NCBI RefSeq assembly: GCF_014874095.1
Contig: NZ_JADBEB010000001.1
Span: forward strand, 744,001-808,000
Source: Plantactinospora soyae
GTDB taxonomy: Bacteria; Actinomycetota; Actinomycetes; Mycobacteriales; Micromonosporaceae
Reading direction: 5' to 3'
Length of the DNA stretch: 64,000 nt
The stretch's first letter is position 1, and every line of letters begins with the position of its first letter. The notes below the pieces were generated by a model, which worked only from the letters and a program-made list of their open reading frames with translations, ran no database searches and was not told the DNA's origin. This document shows positions 8,216-15,631 of the stretch, piece after piece. The translations under genes were made by a program, and so were the position numbers.

Positions 8216-8626
8216 GTGAGCATCGCCGAGGCCGCTCGCCGCACCGGGGTCAGCGCGCATACCCTGCGCTACTACGAACGCGCCGGCCTGGTCGTCACCC
8301 CTGTCTACCGCACCGCCGGAGGCACACGGCGCTATCACCAGCTGGACCTCGACTGGATCACCGTCTGCACCAGGCTGCGGGCCACTGGCATGCCCATCAA
8401 GACCATCCGGCGCTACGCCCAGCTCGTCTCGGCCGGGCGCGGCAACGAGCAGGAACGCCTTGCCCTTATGGAGGCCCACCGTGCCGACGTTAGCGCCAAG
8501 CTCGCTGAGCTACAGGAAAACCTCAAGATCATTGATCACAAGATCGACGTCTACCGAGGCCGGCTCGCTGCCGGTGACGCCGACCAGCTATGGGCGCCAA
8601 ACGCCCAGTGCGCGCCGTCTGAGTAG
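8216..8626 (+). CDS. MerR-family transcriptional regulator
   Basis: This 136-residue regulator begins with a MerR winged helix: SIAEAARRTGVSAHTLRYYE, then RRYHQLDLDWI, followed by a long helical region (ELQENLKIIDHKIDVYRGRL) expected to form the dimer coiled coil. No cysteine cluster for metal sensing is visible. The frame is open from a GTG at 8156, but that start would lie within the SDR promoter and lacks a ribosome site, so I placed the start at GTG 8216, which immediately precedes the conserved helix. It probably controls the divergent SDR gene through the dyad at 8139-8169. Related MerR/SDR pairs respond to redox-active or aromatic compounds, but no ligand is indicated here. Confidence 0.85.
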   Translation: MSIAEAARRTGVSAHTLRYYERAGLVVTPVYRTAGGTRRYHQLDLDWITVCTRLRATGMPIKTIRRYAQLVSAGRGNEQERLALMEAHRADVSAKLAELQENLKIIDHKIDVYRGRLAAGDADQLWAPNAQCAPSE

Positions 8627-8662
8627 TCCATGGCTGAAGTGAGCTGACTGCGCGAATACCGC

Positions 8663-8965
8663 ATGGACGCGCGCTTCGCCGTTGGCGGGTACACCAGCAG
8701 CAGCCGGGTCACGGCCCGCAAGGTCCGCGCCCGCGCCGCCGCGCTGCTGACCCGCGACTTCTTCCAACGCGAGAACGTCGACGCCGGCAAAGACATCACC
8801 ACGCTCATCGCCGAAACCGGGTTCTCCCGCAAGATCCTCGATGAGTACGCCAGACCGGCCGGCTTCACCTTCGTCCGCACACCGGCGAAGCAACGAATCA
8901 GGATCCCCCGCGCACGTAACGGCGACCGCGTCGACCGCACCTGGCTACGAGAGCAAGCCGACTCA
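8663..8965 (+). pseudogene. Decayed ORF, possibly remnant of an HTH-repeat protein
   Basis: The frame reads LTRDFFQRENVDAGKDI, then TTLIAETGFSRKILDEYARP and later WLREQA. This resembles the repeated WLREQY...IA..LGMS...RYAR units of HTH-repeat proteins found near actinobacterial transposition genes. There is no ribosome site at the ATG, a stop lies just upstream, and the frame runs on into the antisense of the monooxygenase, so an intact gene is unlikely. The segment is visibly less G/C-biased at third codon positions than its neighbours. The family resemblance is from memory and weak; the region could simply be non-coding. Confidence 0.3.
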
Positions 8966-9027
8966 ACTCCAGCTCAGCCAAGCAGGCTCCGACATTTTCA
9001 ACGCGAACCTACACCACCCCTGGCGCC

Positions 9028-10137
9028 TCAGCGGTCGAGTGAGATGGCGTTCTTGGCCCGTTCGATCGACTCCTCCGTGGCGGGTCCACCCGGGTTCTCC
9101 GTGGCGAGTGCCTGGTTGAGTTCGACGAACGGGCGCATGCGCTGCTCGTACCGGCGCAGCGCCGCCCGGTGGTCGCCGGCCGCCGCGCCGAGCTCGTCGG
9201 CCAGCAGGTAGCCGCCGACCAGGGCGAGGCTGGTGCCCTGGCCGGACAGTGGGGAGGGGCAGTAGCCGGCGTCGCCGAGCAGCGCCACCCGCCCCGTCGA
9301 CCAGGTGTCCATCCGGACCTGTGCCATCGCGTCGAAGTAGAAGTCGGGCGCCTGCCACATCTCCTTCAGCAGCCTCGGGATCTCCCAGCGCAGTCCGGAG
9401 AGCCGTTCGGCGAGCAGCCGGCGCTGCTGGTCGGTGTCACGGTGGTCGTAGTCGAGTGGCTCGGACTCGAATCCGAGATTGACCCGCAGTTCGGTGTTGC
9501 CCCGGACCGGATAGATGCCGCAGCCGGCCGTGCCGTCCCGCATCCAGACCTGCCAGTCCGCCAGGTCCAGGAAGTTCTCCGTGCGGAAGACCGCCAGGTA
9601 GGTGCCGAGGTGGTGCACGAACTCCGCCTCCGGGCCGAAGGCCAGCCGCCGTACCGTGGAGTGCAGGCCGTCGGCACCGATCACCAGGTCGAAGGTACGC
9701 GGAGCGGCCCGCTCGAACTCGACCCGTACGCCGTGCTCGTCCTGGACCAGCCGGCTGATCGAGTCGTCGAAGACGTACTCGACGTCGGGCCGGGTCAGCT
9801 CGTGCAACTGGTGGGTCAGGTCTTCACGCAGCACCTCGATGTCCGCGCTGTCGAGCCGGCCGCTGCTCAGGGCCATCTCGGTGGAGCGCATGACCTCGTT
9901 GCCGTCGCCGTCGAGCATCGACATGCCCCGCATCCGGGTACGGAGCTGGCGCAGCGGCGTCAGGATGCCCATCCGGTCGACCACGTCCAGCGCCACGCCC
10001 CGGATGTCGATGGCCTGCCCACCGGTACGCGGCGCCGGAGCCCGTTCGACCACGGTGACGGCAAAGCCGCGGCGACGCAGCCAGTACGCCAGGGCGGGGC
10101 CGGCGACGCTGGCGCCAGAGATGAGAACGCTCTCCAT
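9028..10137 (-). CDS. FAD-dependent monooxygenase (UbiH/PHBH-type)
   Basis: This 369-residue flavoprotein monooxygenase has an N-terminal dinucleotide fold (ISGASVAGPALAYWL, residues 6-20), the mid-protein GADGLHSTVRR that contacts FAD/NAD(P)H, and the C-terminal LLGDAGYCPSPLSGQGTS ribityl-binding motif. There is no signal peptide. The ATG at 10137 follows AGGAGG by 5 nt. It is divergent from a GntR-TetR fusion regulator across 153 bp that contain two kinds of dyad. Enzymes of this type hydroxylate aromatics or inactivate antibiotics such as tetracyclines and rifamycins; no neighbour fixes the substrate. Confidence 0.9.
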   Translation of the reverse strand: MESVLISGASVAGPALAYWLRRRGFAVTVVERAPAPRTGGQAIDIRGVALDVVDRMGILTPLRQLRTRMRGMSMLDGDGNEVMRSTEMALSSGRLDSADIEVLREDLTHQLHELTRPDVEYVFDDSISRLVQDEHGVRVEFERAAPRTFDLVIGADGLHSTVRRLAFGPEAEFVHHLGTYLAVFRTENFLDLADWQVWMRDGTAGCGIYPVRGNTELRVNLGFESEPLDYDHRDTDQQRRLLAERLSGLRWEIPRLLKEMWQAPDFYFDAMAQVRMDTWSTGRVALLGDAGYCPSPLSGQGTSLALVGGYLLADELGAAAGDHRAALRRYEQRMRPFVELNQALATENPGGPATEESIERAKNAISLDR

Positions 10138-10150
10138 CAGAACCTCCTGT

Positions 10151-10183
10151 TACGTTGTACGTGCCAGCCAATGTACGGCGTAC
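10151..10183. promoter_or_regulatory. Candidate TetR-type operator boxes upstream of the monooxygenase
   Basis: TACGTTGTACGTG (10151-10163) and GTACGGCGTAC (10173-10183) are two short inverted repeats of the TACGT/GTACG kind bound by many TetR-family repressors. They lie 14-46 bp upstream of the monooxygenase start, where a repressor would block its promoter. Confidence 0.45.
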
Positions 10184-10217
10184 GTTCAACCCGCGCAACA
10201 GGGAAAATCCGCAGTTG

Positions 10218-10274
10218 TGTACTAGGACAGGCAGCACCGTACAGGCCCGTTCGGGTAGCATCTGTACTAGGACA
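10218..10274. promoter_or_regulatory. Two GntR-type operator dyads, TGTNCTAGNACA
   Basis: TGTACTAGGACA occurs at 10218-10229 and again at 10263-10274, 45 bp apart centre to centre. Each is a dyad of form TGTNCTAGNACA. The second overlaps the immediate upstream region of the regulator gene at 10291, which suggests autoregulation by its GntR domain. Confidence 0.6.
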
Positions 10275-10290
10275 GAGAGGGAGGTGACCG

Positions 10291-11274
10291 GTGGCCGCCA
10301 CAGTCGAGCCGCCCTACCTGCGCATCGTCAGGGAGATCCGTCGACGCGTCGCCGAGGGGGAACTCCGGCCCGGCGACCGGGTGCCCTCGACCCGGCAGCT
10401 CGCCAGCGAGTGGGGCGTCGCCCTCGCCACCGCCACCAGGGCGCTCACCACGCTCAACCAGGAGGGCGTCGTACGGGCCCAGCCCCGGGTCGGCACCGTC
10501 GTCGCCGCCCCGGACCCGGAGCCGGAGCCGAGCCGGAGTCGGCGACGCCCCACCCCGAACCCGGCCCACCCGGCCGAACCCGAGCTGACCCGCGAACGCG
10601 TCGTCCACGCCGCCATCGGAATCGCCGACACCGAGGGGCTGGAGGCGCTGTCCATGCGTGGTGTGGCGGCCCGGCTCGGCGTGGCCACCATGTCGCCGTA
10701 CCGCTATGTGCACAGCAAGGAGGAACTGACCCTGCTGATGGCCGACGCGGCGTACGGGGAGCGGGGTTATCCCGGGCCGGCACCCGACGGCTGGCGGGCC
10801 CGGCTGGAACTGGGCGCGCGGACGTTGTGGGAACTGCACCAGCGCCATCCCTGGCTGGCCCAGCTCAGCCCGCTCACCAGGCCACTGCCGCTGCCCAACC
10901 TGATGGTGCACGGCGAATGGGTGCTCGCCGCCCTGGACGGACTCGGTCTCGACCCGGCCACCATGCTCGACCTGAACATCCTGGTCTACAGCTTCGTGCA
11001 GGGTCTCGCCGCTAACCTGGAGCGGGAGGCTCAGGCCAGGGCCGCCAGCGGCATCTCCGAGCAGGAGTGGATCGACGGGCAGGCTCCGGCGCTCGACGCG
11101 CTGGCCGGTTCCGGGAACGCCCCCACCTACGCCAAGTTGCTGACCAGCTTCGCCCGGACCGGTTACGACCTCGATCTCGACCGGCTCTTCGAGACCGGGC
11201 TGCGGGCCCTGCTCGACGGTTTCGCCGCACTGGTCGAGGAGCGGGCCGGGCAGCGCCCCGGGCCGGCCGGCTGA
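10291..11274 (+). CDS. GntR-TetR fusion transcriptional regulator
   Basis: This 327-residue protein contains two DNA-binding domains in series. Residues ~8-73 form a GntR-type winged helix (EGELRPGDRVPSTRQLASEW; GVVRAQPRVGTVV). A Pro/Arg-rich linker (74-97) leads to a TetR-type helix-turn-helix (~100-147, with MRGVAARLGVATMSPYRYVH), followed by a TetR C-terminal ligand-binding domain to ~315. The start is GTG 10291 behind GGGAGGTGA. Fused GntR-TetR proteins are known in actinobacteria. The divergent intergenic region holds both a GntR-like and a TetR-like dyad, so each domain may have its own site. It most likely controls the flavin monooxygenase and itself. Confidence 0.9.
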   Translation: MAATVEPPYLRIVREIRRRVAEGELRPGDRVPSTRQLASEWGVALATATRALTTLNQEGVVRAQPRVGTVVAAPDPEPEPSRSRRRPTPNPAHPAEPELTRERVVHAAIGIADTEGLEALSMRGVAARLGVATMSPYRYVHSKEELTLLMADAAYGERGYPGPAPDGWRARLELGARTLWELHQRHPWLAQLSPLTRPLPLPNLMVHGEWVLAALDGLGLDPATMLDLNILVYSFVQGLAANLEREAQARAASGISEQEWIDGQAPALDALAGSGNAPTYAKLLTSFARTGYDLDLDRLFETGLRALLDGFAALVEERAGQRPGPAG

Positions 11275-11308
11275 GCCGGGCCCGACACCGGGGCGGTGCC
11301 CGCGCGGG

Positions 11309-13714
11309 TCAGAGTTTGTCGATCGGGGCGTGCCGGAGCACGAGCCAGAGCGTCTGGTCGCCGAAGTCGATCTGCGCCCGTGCGCCCGGACCGTGTCCCT
11401 CGACCGCGAGCACCCGGCCGAGGCCGTACCGCTGGTGGTTGACCCGATCCCCGACCACGACCTTCGGGGCCTGCGGCAACTCGCTCGCCGTGGTCAGTCG
11501 GCTGCCGTCCACGCCGAGTCGCTGGGCGAGCTGCGCGGCCCTGGGGGTCCCGCCGCTGAAGCCGCCACCCCGGTAGCCCCCGGACCGGTCCCCGCCCCCG
11601 GACCGGCCGCCGACGCCGCCACCGGTGCCCGACCACGACGTGTACGCGGCCCCGGTGCGCTCCCAGCGGACCAGGTCCTCCGGCAACTCGTCGACGAACC
11701 GGGACGGCGGGTTGTAGGACGGCTGGCCCCAGGCCGACCGGGTGACCGCGCGGGACAGGTAGAGCCGCTGCCGCGCCCGGGTGATCCCGACGTACGCCAG
11801 CCGGCGCTCCTCCTCCAACTCGCGGGTGTCGCCGAGCGCGCGCAGGTGCGGAAAGACGCCGTCCTCCAGGCCGGTCAGGAACACCACCGGGAACTCCAGG
11901 CCCTTGGCGGTGTGCAGCGTCATCAGGGTGACCACGCCCTGGTGGTCGGGGTCGTCCGAGGGGATCTGGTCGGCGTCGGCGACCAGCGCCACCTGCTCCA
12001 GGAAGCCGGCCAGGGTGGCACCGGGGTCGCCCTCCTCGGCCAGCGCCTCCACCCGCTCGGTGTACTCCCGGGCGACGCTGACCAGTTCCTGGAGGTTCTC
12101 CACCCGACCCGCGTCCTGCGGGTCGAGGCTCTCCTCCAGTTCACTGAGATAGCCGGAGCGGGTCAGTACCGCCTCCAGCACCTCCTCCGGCAGCGCCGTG
12201 GCGGCCATCTCGCGCACCCCGTCGAGCAGGGCGACGAACTCGGCGATCGCGTTCGCGGACCGGGTGGAGATGCCCGGTGCCTCGGACGCCCGGCGCAGTG
12301 CCTGGCCGAACGAGACCCGGTCCCGGGTCGAGAGGGCCTCCACGCAGGCCTCGGCGCGGTCCCCGATACCCCGCCGTGGGGTGTTGAGGATGCGCCGGAT
12401 GCTCACCGTGTCGTCGTCGTTGACCACGGCGCGCAGGTAGGCCAGGGCGTCCCGGACCTCCTTGCGCTCGTAGAACCGCACCCCGCCGACGACCTTGTAC
12501 GGCAGTCCGACCCGGATGAACACCTCTTCGAAGACCCGGGACTGGGCGTTGGTGCGGTAGAAGACGGCCACGTCACCCGGGCGGGCCTCGTCGGCGTCAC
12601 CGAGCCGGTCGATCTCCCGGCCCACCCAGTCCGCCTCGGCGTGCTCGGTGTCGGCGACGTAGCCGACGATCTGCTCGCCCGCGCCCTCCTCGCTCCACAG
12701 CCGCTTCGGCTTGCGCGAGGTGTTGTTGTCGATGACCGCGTTGGCCGCGTTCAGGATCGTCTGGGTCGACCGGTAGTTCTGCTCCAGCAGGATGGTCCGG
12801 GCGTCGGTGAAGTCCCGCTCGAACTCCAGGATGTTCCGGATCGTGGCGCCCCGGAACGCGTAGATCGACTGGTCGGCGTCACCGACCACGCAGAGCTCGG
12901 CCGGTGCGATGCCGGGCGTGCCGCCGACCAGCTCCTTCACCAGCGTGTACTGCGCGTGGTTGGTGTCCTGGTACTCGTCGACGAGGACGTGCCGGAACCG
13001 TCGGCGGTAGCTCTCCGCGACGTGCGGGTGCGACTGGAGGAGATGCACCGTCGCCATGATCAGGTCGTCGAAGTCCAGCGCGTGCGCCTCGACGAGCCGC
13101 TGCTGATAGCGGGTGTACGCCTCGGCGAGCGCCCGCTCGTTCGGCCCGCTCGCCCGGGCGGCGAACGTCTCCGGGTCGACCAGTTCGTTCTTCAGGTTGG
13201 ACACCTGGGCGGTCAGTCCCCGGGCCGGATAGCGCTTCGGGTCCAGGTCGAGTTCCCGGGTGACGAGCTGCATCAGCCGGCGCGAGTCGTCGGCGTCGTA
13301 GATCGAGAAGGTCGACTTCAGCCCGGCGTGCTCGTGCTCGGCCCGCAGGATGCGTACGCAGGCGGAGTGGAACGTCGAGACCCACATCAGCCGGGCCCGG
13401 GGACCGACCAGTGCGGAGACCCGGTCCTTCATCTCCCCGGCCGCCTTGTTGGTGAAGGTGATCGCGATGATCTCCCCGGGATGTACGTCCCTGGCGGCGA
13501 GCAGGTACGCGATCCGGTGGGTGAGCACCCGGGTCTTGCCCGAGCCGGCACCGGCCACGATGAGCAGGGGCGAGCCGGAATGGGTCACCGCGTCCCGCTG
13601 GGGCCCGTTCAGCCCGTCCAGCAGGGCCTGCGGGTCGAGGCCCGACGGGCGGCGCCGGGGCGGATCCTGGGTCGGCGGGACGTGGGGCGGCGGGGGTTCG
13701 AAGAGAGCATGCAT
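11309..13714 (-). CDS. pcrA: ATP-dependent DNA helicase UvrD/PcrA (UvrD1)
   Basis: This 801-residue superfamily 1A 3'-5' helicase acts in nucleotide excision repair and replication restart. Visible motifs are Walker A AGAGSGKT (~residues 54-61), motif Ia ITFTNKAAGEM, motif II DEYQDTN, motif III GDADQSIYAFRGA, motif IV LEQNYRS, motif V LMTLHTAKGLEFP and motif VI VGITRAR. A Gly/Ser-rich linker (GGGVGGRSGGGDRSGG) leads to a C-terminal Tudor-like region (VGDRVNHQRYGLGRVLAVEG) that in homologues binds RNA polymerase. The -10-like TAGACT at 13724-13729 leaves almost no leader, so the mRNA may be nearly leaderless. It is divergent from chorismate mutase, as Rv0949 is from Rv0948c. Confidence 0.96.
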   Translation of the reverse strand: MHALFEPPPPHVPPTQDPPRRRPSGLDPQALLDGLNGPQRDAVTHSGSPLLIVAGAGSGKTRVLTHRIAYLLAARDVHPGEIIAITFTNKAAGEMKDRVSALVGPRARLMWVSTFHSACVRILRAEHEHAGLKSTFSIYDADDSRRLMQLVTRELDLDPKRYPARGLTAQVSNLKNELVDPETFAARASGPNERALAEAYTRYQQRLVEAHALDFDDLIMATVHLLQSHPHVAESYRRRFRHVLVDEYQDTNHAQYTLVKELVGGTPGIAPAELCVVGDADQSIYAFRGATIRNILEFERDFTDARTILLEQNYRSTQTILNAANAVIDNNTSRKPKRLWSEEGAGEQIVGYVADTEHAEADWVGREIDRLGDADEARPGDVAVFYRTNAQSRVFEEVFIRVGLPYKVVGGVRFYERKEVRDALAYLRAVVNDDDTVSIRRILNTPRRGIGDRAEACVEALSTRDRVSFGQALRRASEAPGISTRSANAIAEFVALLDGVREMAATALPEEVLEAVLTRSGYLSELEESLDPQDAGRVENLQELVSVAREYTERVEALAEEGDPGATLAGFLEQVALVADADQIPSDDPDHQGVVTLMTLHTAKGLEFPVVFLTGLEDGVFPHLRALGDTRELEEERRLAYVGITRARQRLYLSRAVTRSAWGQPSYNPPSRFVDELPEDLVRWERTGAAYTSWSGTGGGVGGRSGGGDRSGGYRGGGFSGGTPRAAQLAQRLGVDGSRLTTASELPQAPKVVVGDRVNHQRYGLGRVLAVEGHGPGARAQIDFGDQTLWLVLRHAPIDKL

Positions 13715-13828
13715 CGCCTGGCGAGTCTATGCCGCCGGGCGGACAACCCACGCCTCCGCTCGCCGCACCCGGCGTACTCCGGAACCGGCCGGGCACCGGC
13801 GAATGTCGTCCCAGGATCGCCAAGTCGC

Positions 13829-13858
13829 TTGCCAAGGGCCTCGCCGGCTGGGCATACT
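13829..13858 (+). promoter_or_regulatory. Promoter of the leader peptide / chorismate mutase transcript
   Basis: TTGCCA (13829-13834), an 18-bp spacer and CATACT (13853-13858) form a good sigma70-type promoter. The predicted start is about 13865, which coincides with the GTG of the leader ORF, making the transcript leaderless. Confidence 0.6.
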
Positions 13859-13864
13859 CGGGTC

Positions 13865-13933
13865 GTGATCCATCGGGTGCTGCCTTACTTTTTCTACGGC
13901 TCCGGAAGTCCGGCAGCCGTGGGTCGCGCCTGA
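13865..13933 (+). CDS. Candidate aromatic leader peptide (22 aa, Tyr-Phe-Phe-Tyr), leaderless
   Basis: GTG at 13865 opens a 22-codon frame, VIHRVLPYFFYGSGSPAAVG plus two residues, ending with TGA at 13931-13933. The codons at 13886-13897 are TAC TTT TTC TAC, a Tyr-Phe-Phe-Tyr run, in the leader of a chorismate mutase gene whose products are precursors of exactly these amino acids. There is no Shine-Dalgarno, but the promoter predicts transcription starting at the GTG. A hairpin (GGCTCCGG...CCGGCAGCC, 13898-13918) follows the aromatic codons, and an 18-bp terminator stem follows the stop. This is the architecture of ribosome-mediated attenuation. I could not resolve a convincing antiterminator by eye. 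Confidence 0.6.
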   Translation: MIHRVLPYFFYGSGSPAAVGRA

Positions 13934-13943
13934 ACATGACCTA

Positions 13944-13980
13944 CGAAAAGCCCCGGGCTCCTGGAGCCCGGGGCTTTTCG
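13944..13980 (+). terminator. Strong terminator hairpin in the chorismate mutase leader
   Basis: CGAAAAGCCCCGGGCTCC (13944-13961) pairs perfectly with GGAGCCCGGGGCTTTTCG (13963-13980), an 18-bp stem around a single unpaired base. The A-run and U-run in the arms make it bidirectional. It lies between divergent genes and 45 bp upstream of the chorismate mutase start, so it must end a short leader transcript; an attenuator is the simplest reading. Confidence 0.85.
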
Positions 13981-14025
13981 CATCGGGATCCGGGCACCGG
14001 GGACCTATCTCCCAAGGAGGACCCC

Positions 14026-14343
14026 ATGGCGACAGAGGTCGCGGAGCAGCCCGTCGAGTCGACCGGCGCCGGCATCCAGACCGGGACGAGCGAGCCGGAC
14101 GCCGCACAGCACATTCTCGGGCTGCGGGAGCGGATCAACGAGATCGACCACGAACTGATCGCCCTCTGGCAGGAGCGTGCCGCCCTGTCCCAGCAGGTCG
14201 GCAGGACCCGGATGGCCTCCGGTGGCACCCGACTCGTACTGTCCCGCGAGCGCGAGATCCTGGACCGGTTCCGCGAGGCGCTGGGCGCGGACGGCACCCA
14301 GCTCGCCCTCCTGCTGCTGCGGGCCGGTCGCGGCCCGCTCTGA
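14026..14343 (+). CDS. aroQ: Chorismate mutase, AroQ-delta type
   Basis: This 105-residue all-helical enzyme converts chorismate to prephenate, the branch point to Phe and Tyr. The sequence matches the actinobacterial AroQ-delta class (Rv0948c): LRERINEIDHELIAL, then RTRMASGGTRLVLSRERE and a C-terminal LLLRAGRGPL. Likely active-site residues are Arg34, Arg51, Arg62, Arg74 and Glu75, by analogy. In this class the C-terminus docks on DAHP synthase, which activates the mutase. The start is ATG 14026, five bases after AAGGAGG. The gene is preceded by a candidate Tyr/Phe leader peptide and terminator. Position divergent from pcrA is conserved in mycobacteria. Confidence 0.95.
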   Translation: MATEVAEQPVESTGAGIQTGTSEPDAAQHILGLRERINEIDHELIALWQERAALSQQVGRTRMASGGTRLVLSREREILDRFREALGADGTQLALLLLRAGRGPL

Positions 14344-14368
14344 GCCGCCACCAGCGCGACGCGACGCC

Positions 14369-14476
14369 GACTCCGGAGGTAACCCCGATCCTGGAGGTAA
14401 CCCCGATCCCGGGGGCATCGCCGAATCCGGGGGCATCGCCGATCCCGGAGGTGTCGCCGAGCCCGGGAGCATCGCC
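14369..14476. repeat. Six tandem 18-bp repeats downstream of chorismate mutase
   Basis: Six 18-bp units run from 14369 to 14476, e.g. GATCCTGGAGGTAACCCC, GATCCCGGGGGCATCGCC and GATCCCGGAGGTGTCGCC. Because the unit is a multiple of three, every frame encodes a six-residue repeat, but no frame has a proper start. I treat it as a non-coding minisatellite in the 262-bp gap between chorismate mutase and the peptide ABC operon; nothing else is evident there. Confidence 0.8.
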
Positions 14477-14605
14477 GACAAGGCCCGGACGCGAGCCCGG
14501 GACGCCGGCCGCATGGATGGCGGCCCGCGCCCCGGGCAATGAGGAGGCGTTCTACTTCCACCGGTGGTCAGGCCGGGTCAGGCCCACCACCGGCGCCTGA
14601 GTGGT

Positions 14606-15631
14606 CTACTCGACCGCGTGTACCACGTCCCGCACCTCGGCGAAGTGGCAGGCGCTCGGATGCGCGGAACTCTCCCGCGTCGTCAGCGCCGGCTCCTGCT
14701 CGGCGCAGATGTCCTGCGCCTTCCAGCACCGGGTCCGGAACCGACAACCCGACGGCGGGTTGGCCGGCGACGGGACGTCGCCCTCCAGGACGATCTGGTC
14801 CCGCTGCCCGCGCAGCGTCGGGTCCGGCACCGGCACCGCGGAGAGCAGAGCCTGGGTGTACGGATGCGTCGGCCGCTCGTAAATCTCGTCCTCGACCCCG
14901 ATCTCCACGATCTTGCCGAGGTACATCACCGCGACCCGGTCGGCGATGTGCCGAACCACCGACAGGTCGTGCGCGATGAAGATGTACGACAGTCCCAACT
15001 CGTCCTGGAGCCGCTCCAACAGGTTGATCACCTGCGCCTGGATCGACACGTCCAACGCCGACACCGGCTCGTCACAGACGATGATCTCCGGCTTGAGCGC
15101 CAACGCCCGGGCGATCCCGATCCGCTGCCGCTGACCACCCGAGAACTGGTGCGGATACCGGTTGATGTGCTCCGGATTCAACCCGACCAGGTCCAGCAGC
15201 TCCCGGACCCGCTGCTTCCGCTCGCCCCGCGGCACGACCTCGGTGTGGATGTCGAACGGCTCGCCGATGATGTCGCCGACCGTCATCCGGGGGTTCAACG
15301 AGGTGTACGGGTCCTGCAACACCATCTGGATGTTGCGGCGGGCCCGCCGCAACTCGGTGCCGCGCAGCCGGGTCATGTCCTGCCCACGCACGTTGATCGA
15401 GCCGCTGGTCGGCTTCTCCAGCCCGACCAGCAGCTTCGCGAGCGTCGACTTGCCACAGCCCGACTCCCCCACCACGCCGAGGGTCTCGCCCCGGCGCAGC
15501 TTCAGGTCGACGCCGTCAACCGCGCGTACCGCACCGATCTGCGTCTGCAGGACGATGCCCCGGGTGATCGGGAAGTGCTTGACCAGACTGTTGGTCTCCA
15601 GCACCACATCCTTAGCTTCCGGCTGGCTCAT
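14606..15631 (-). CDS. oppF: Peptide ABC transporter ATP-binding protein (OppF/DppF-type)
   Basis: This 341-residue ATPase energises a di/oligopeptide importer. It has Walker [10 protein letters not shown], the signature [15 protein letters not shown], Walker [13 protein letters not shown] and the switch-His segment IAHDLSVV. The C-terminal oligopeptide-type extension contains [18 protein letters not shown], a cysteine cluster typical of the family. The start ATG 15631 lies within the 3' end of oppD (20-base overlap), so translation is coupled. It is the last gene of an operon read oppA-B-C-D-F on the minus strand. Opp versus Dpp specificity cannot be decided. Confidence 0.93.
   Translation of the reverse strand: MSQPEAKDVVLETNSLVKHFPITRGIVLQTQIGAVRAVDGVDLKLRRGETLGVVGESGCGKSTLAKLLVGLEKPTSGSINVRGQDMTRLRGTELRRARRNIQMVLQDPYTSLNPRMTVGDIIGEPFDIHTEVVPRGERKQRVRELLDLVGLNPEHINRYPHQFSGGQRQRIGIARALALKPEIIVCDEPVSALDVSIQAQVINLLERLQDELGLSYIFIAHDLSVVRHIADRVAVMYLGKIVEIGVEDEIYERPTHPYTQALLSAVPVPDPTLRGQRDQIVLEGDVPSPANPPSGCRFRTRCWKAQDICAEQEPALTTRESSAHPSACHFAEVRDVVHAVE

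Noticed and set aside
11330-13933. 867-codon open frame on the plus strand
   Set aside because: It is the antisense of pcrA. Its His/Arg/Asp-rich composition is a codon-bias shadow in high-G+C DNA. Only its last 22 codons, beyond the pcrA start, are of interest as the leader peptide.
13944-13980. Terminator for pcrA or an upstream gene
   Set aside because: pcrA reads away from it on the minus strand and no plus-strand gene precedes it except the 22-codon leader ORF, so a leader/attenuator function is more likely.
14369-14476. CRISPR array
   Set aside because: The 18-bp units are contiguous with no spacers. The arrays at 4151-4262, 35661-35764 and 50283-50440 fail for the same reason.
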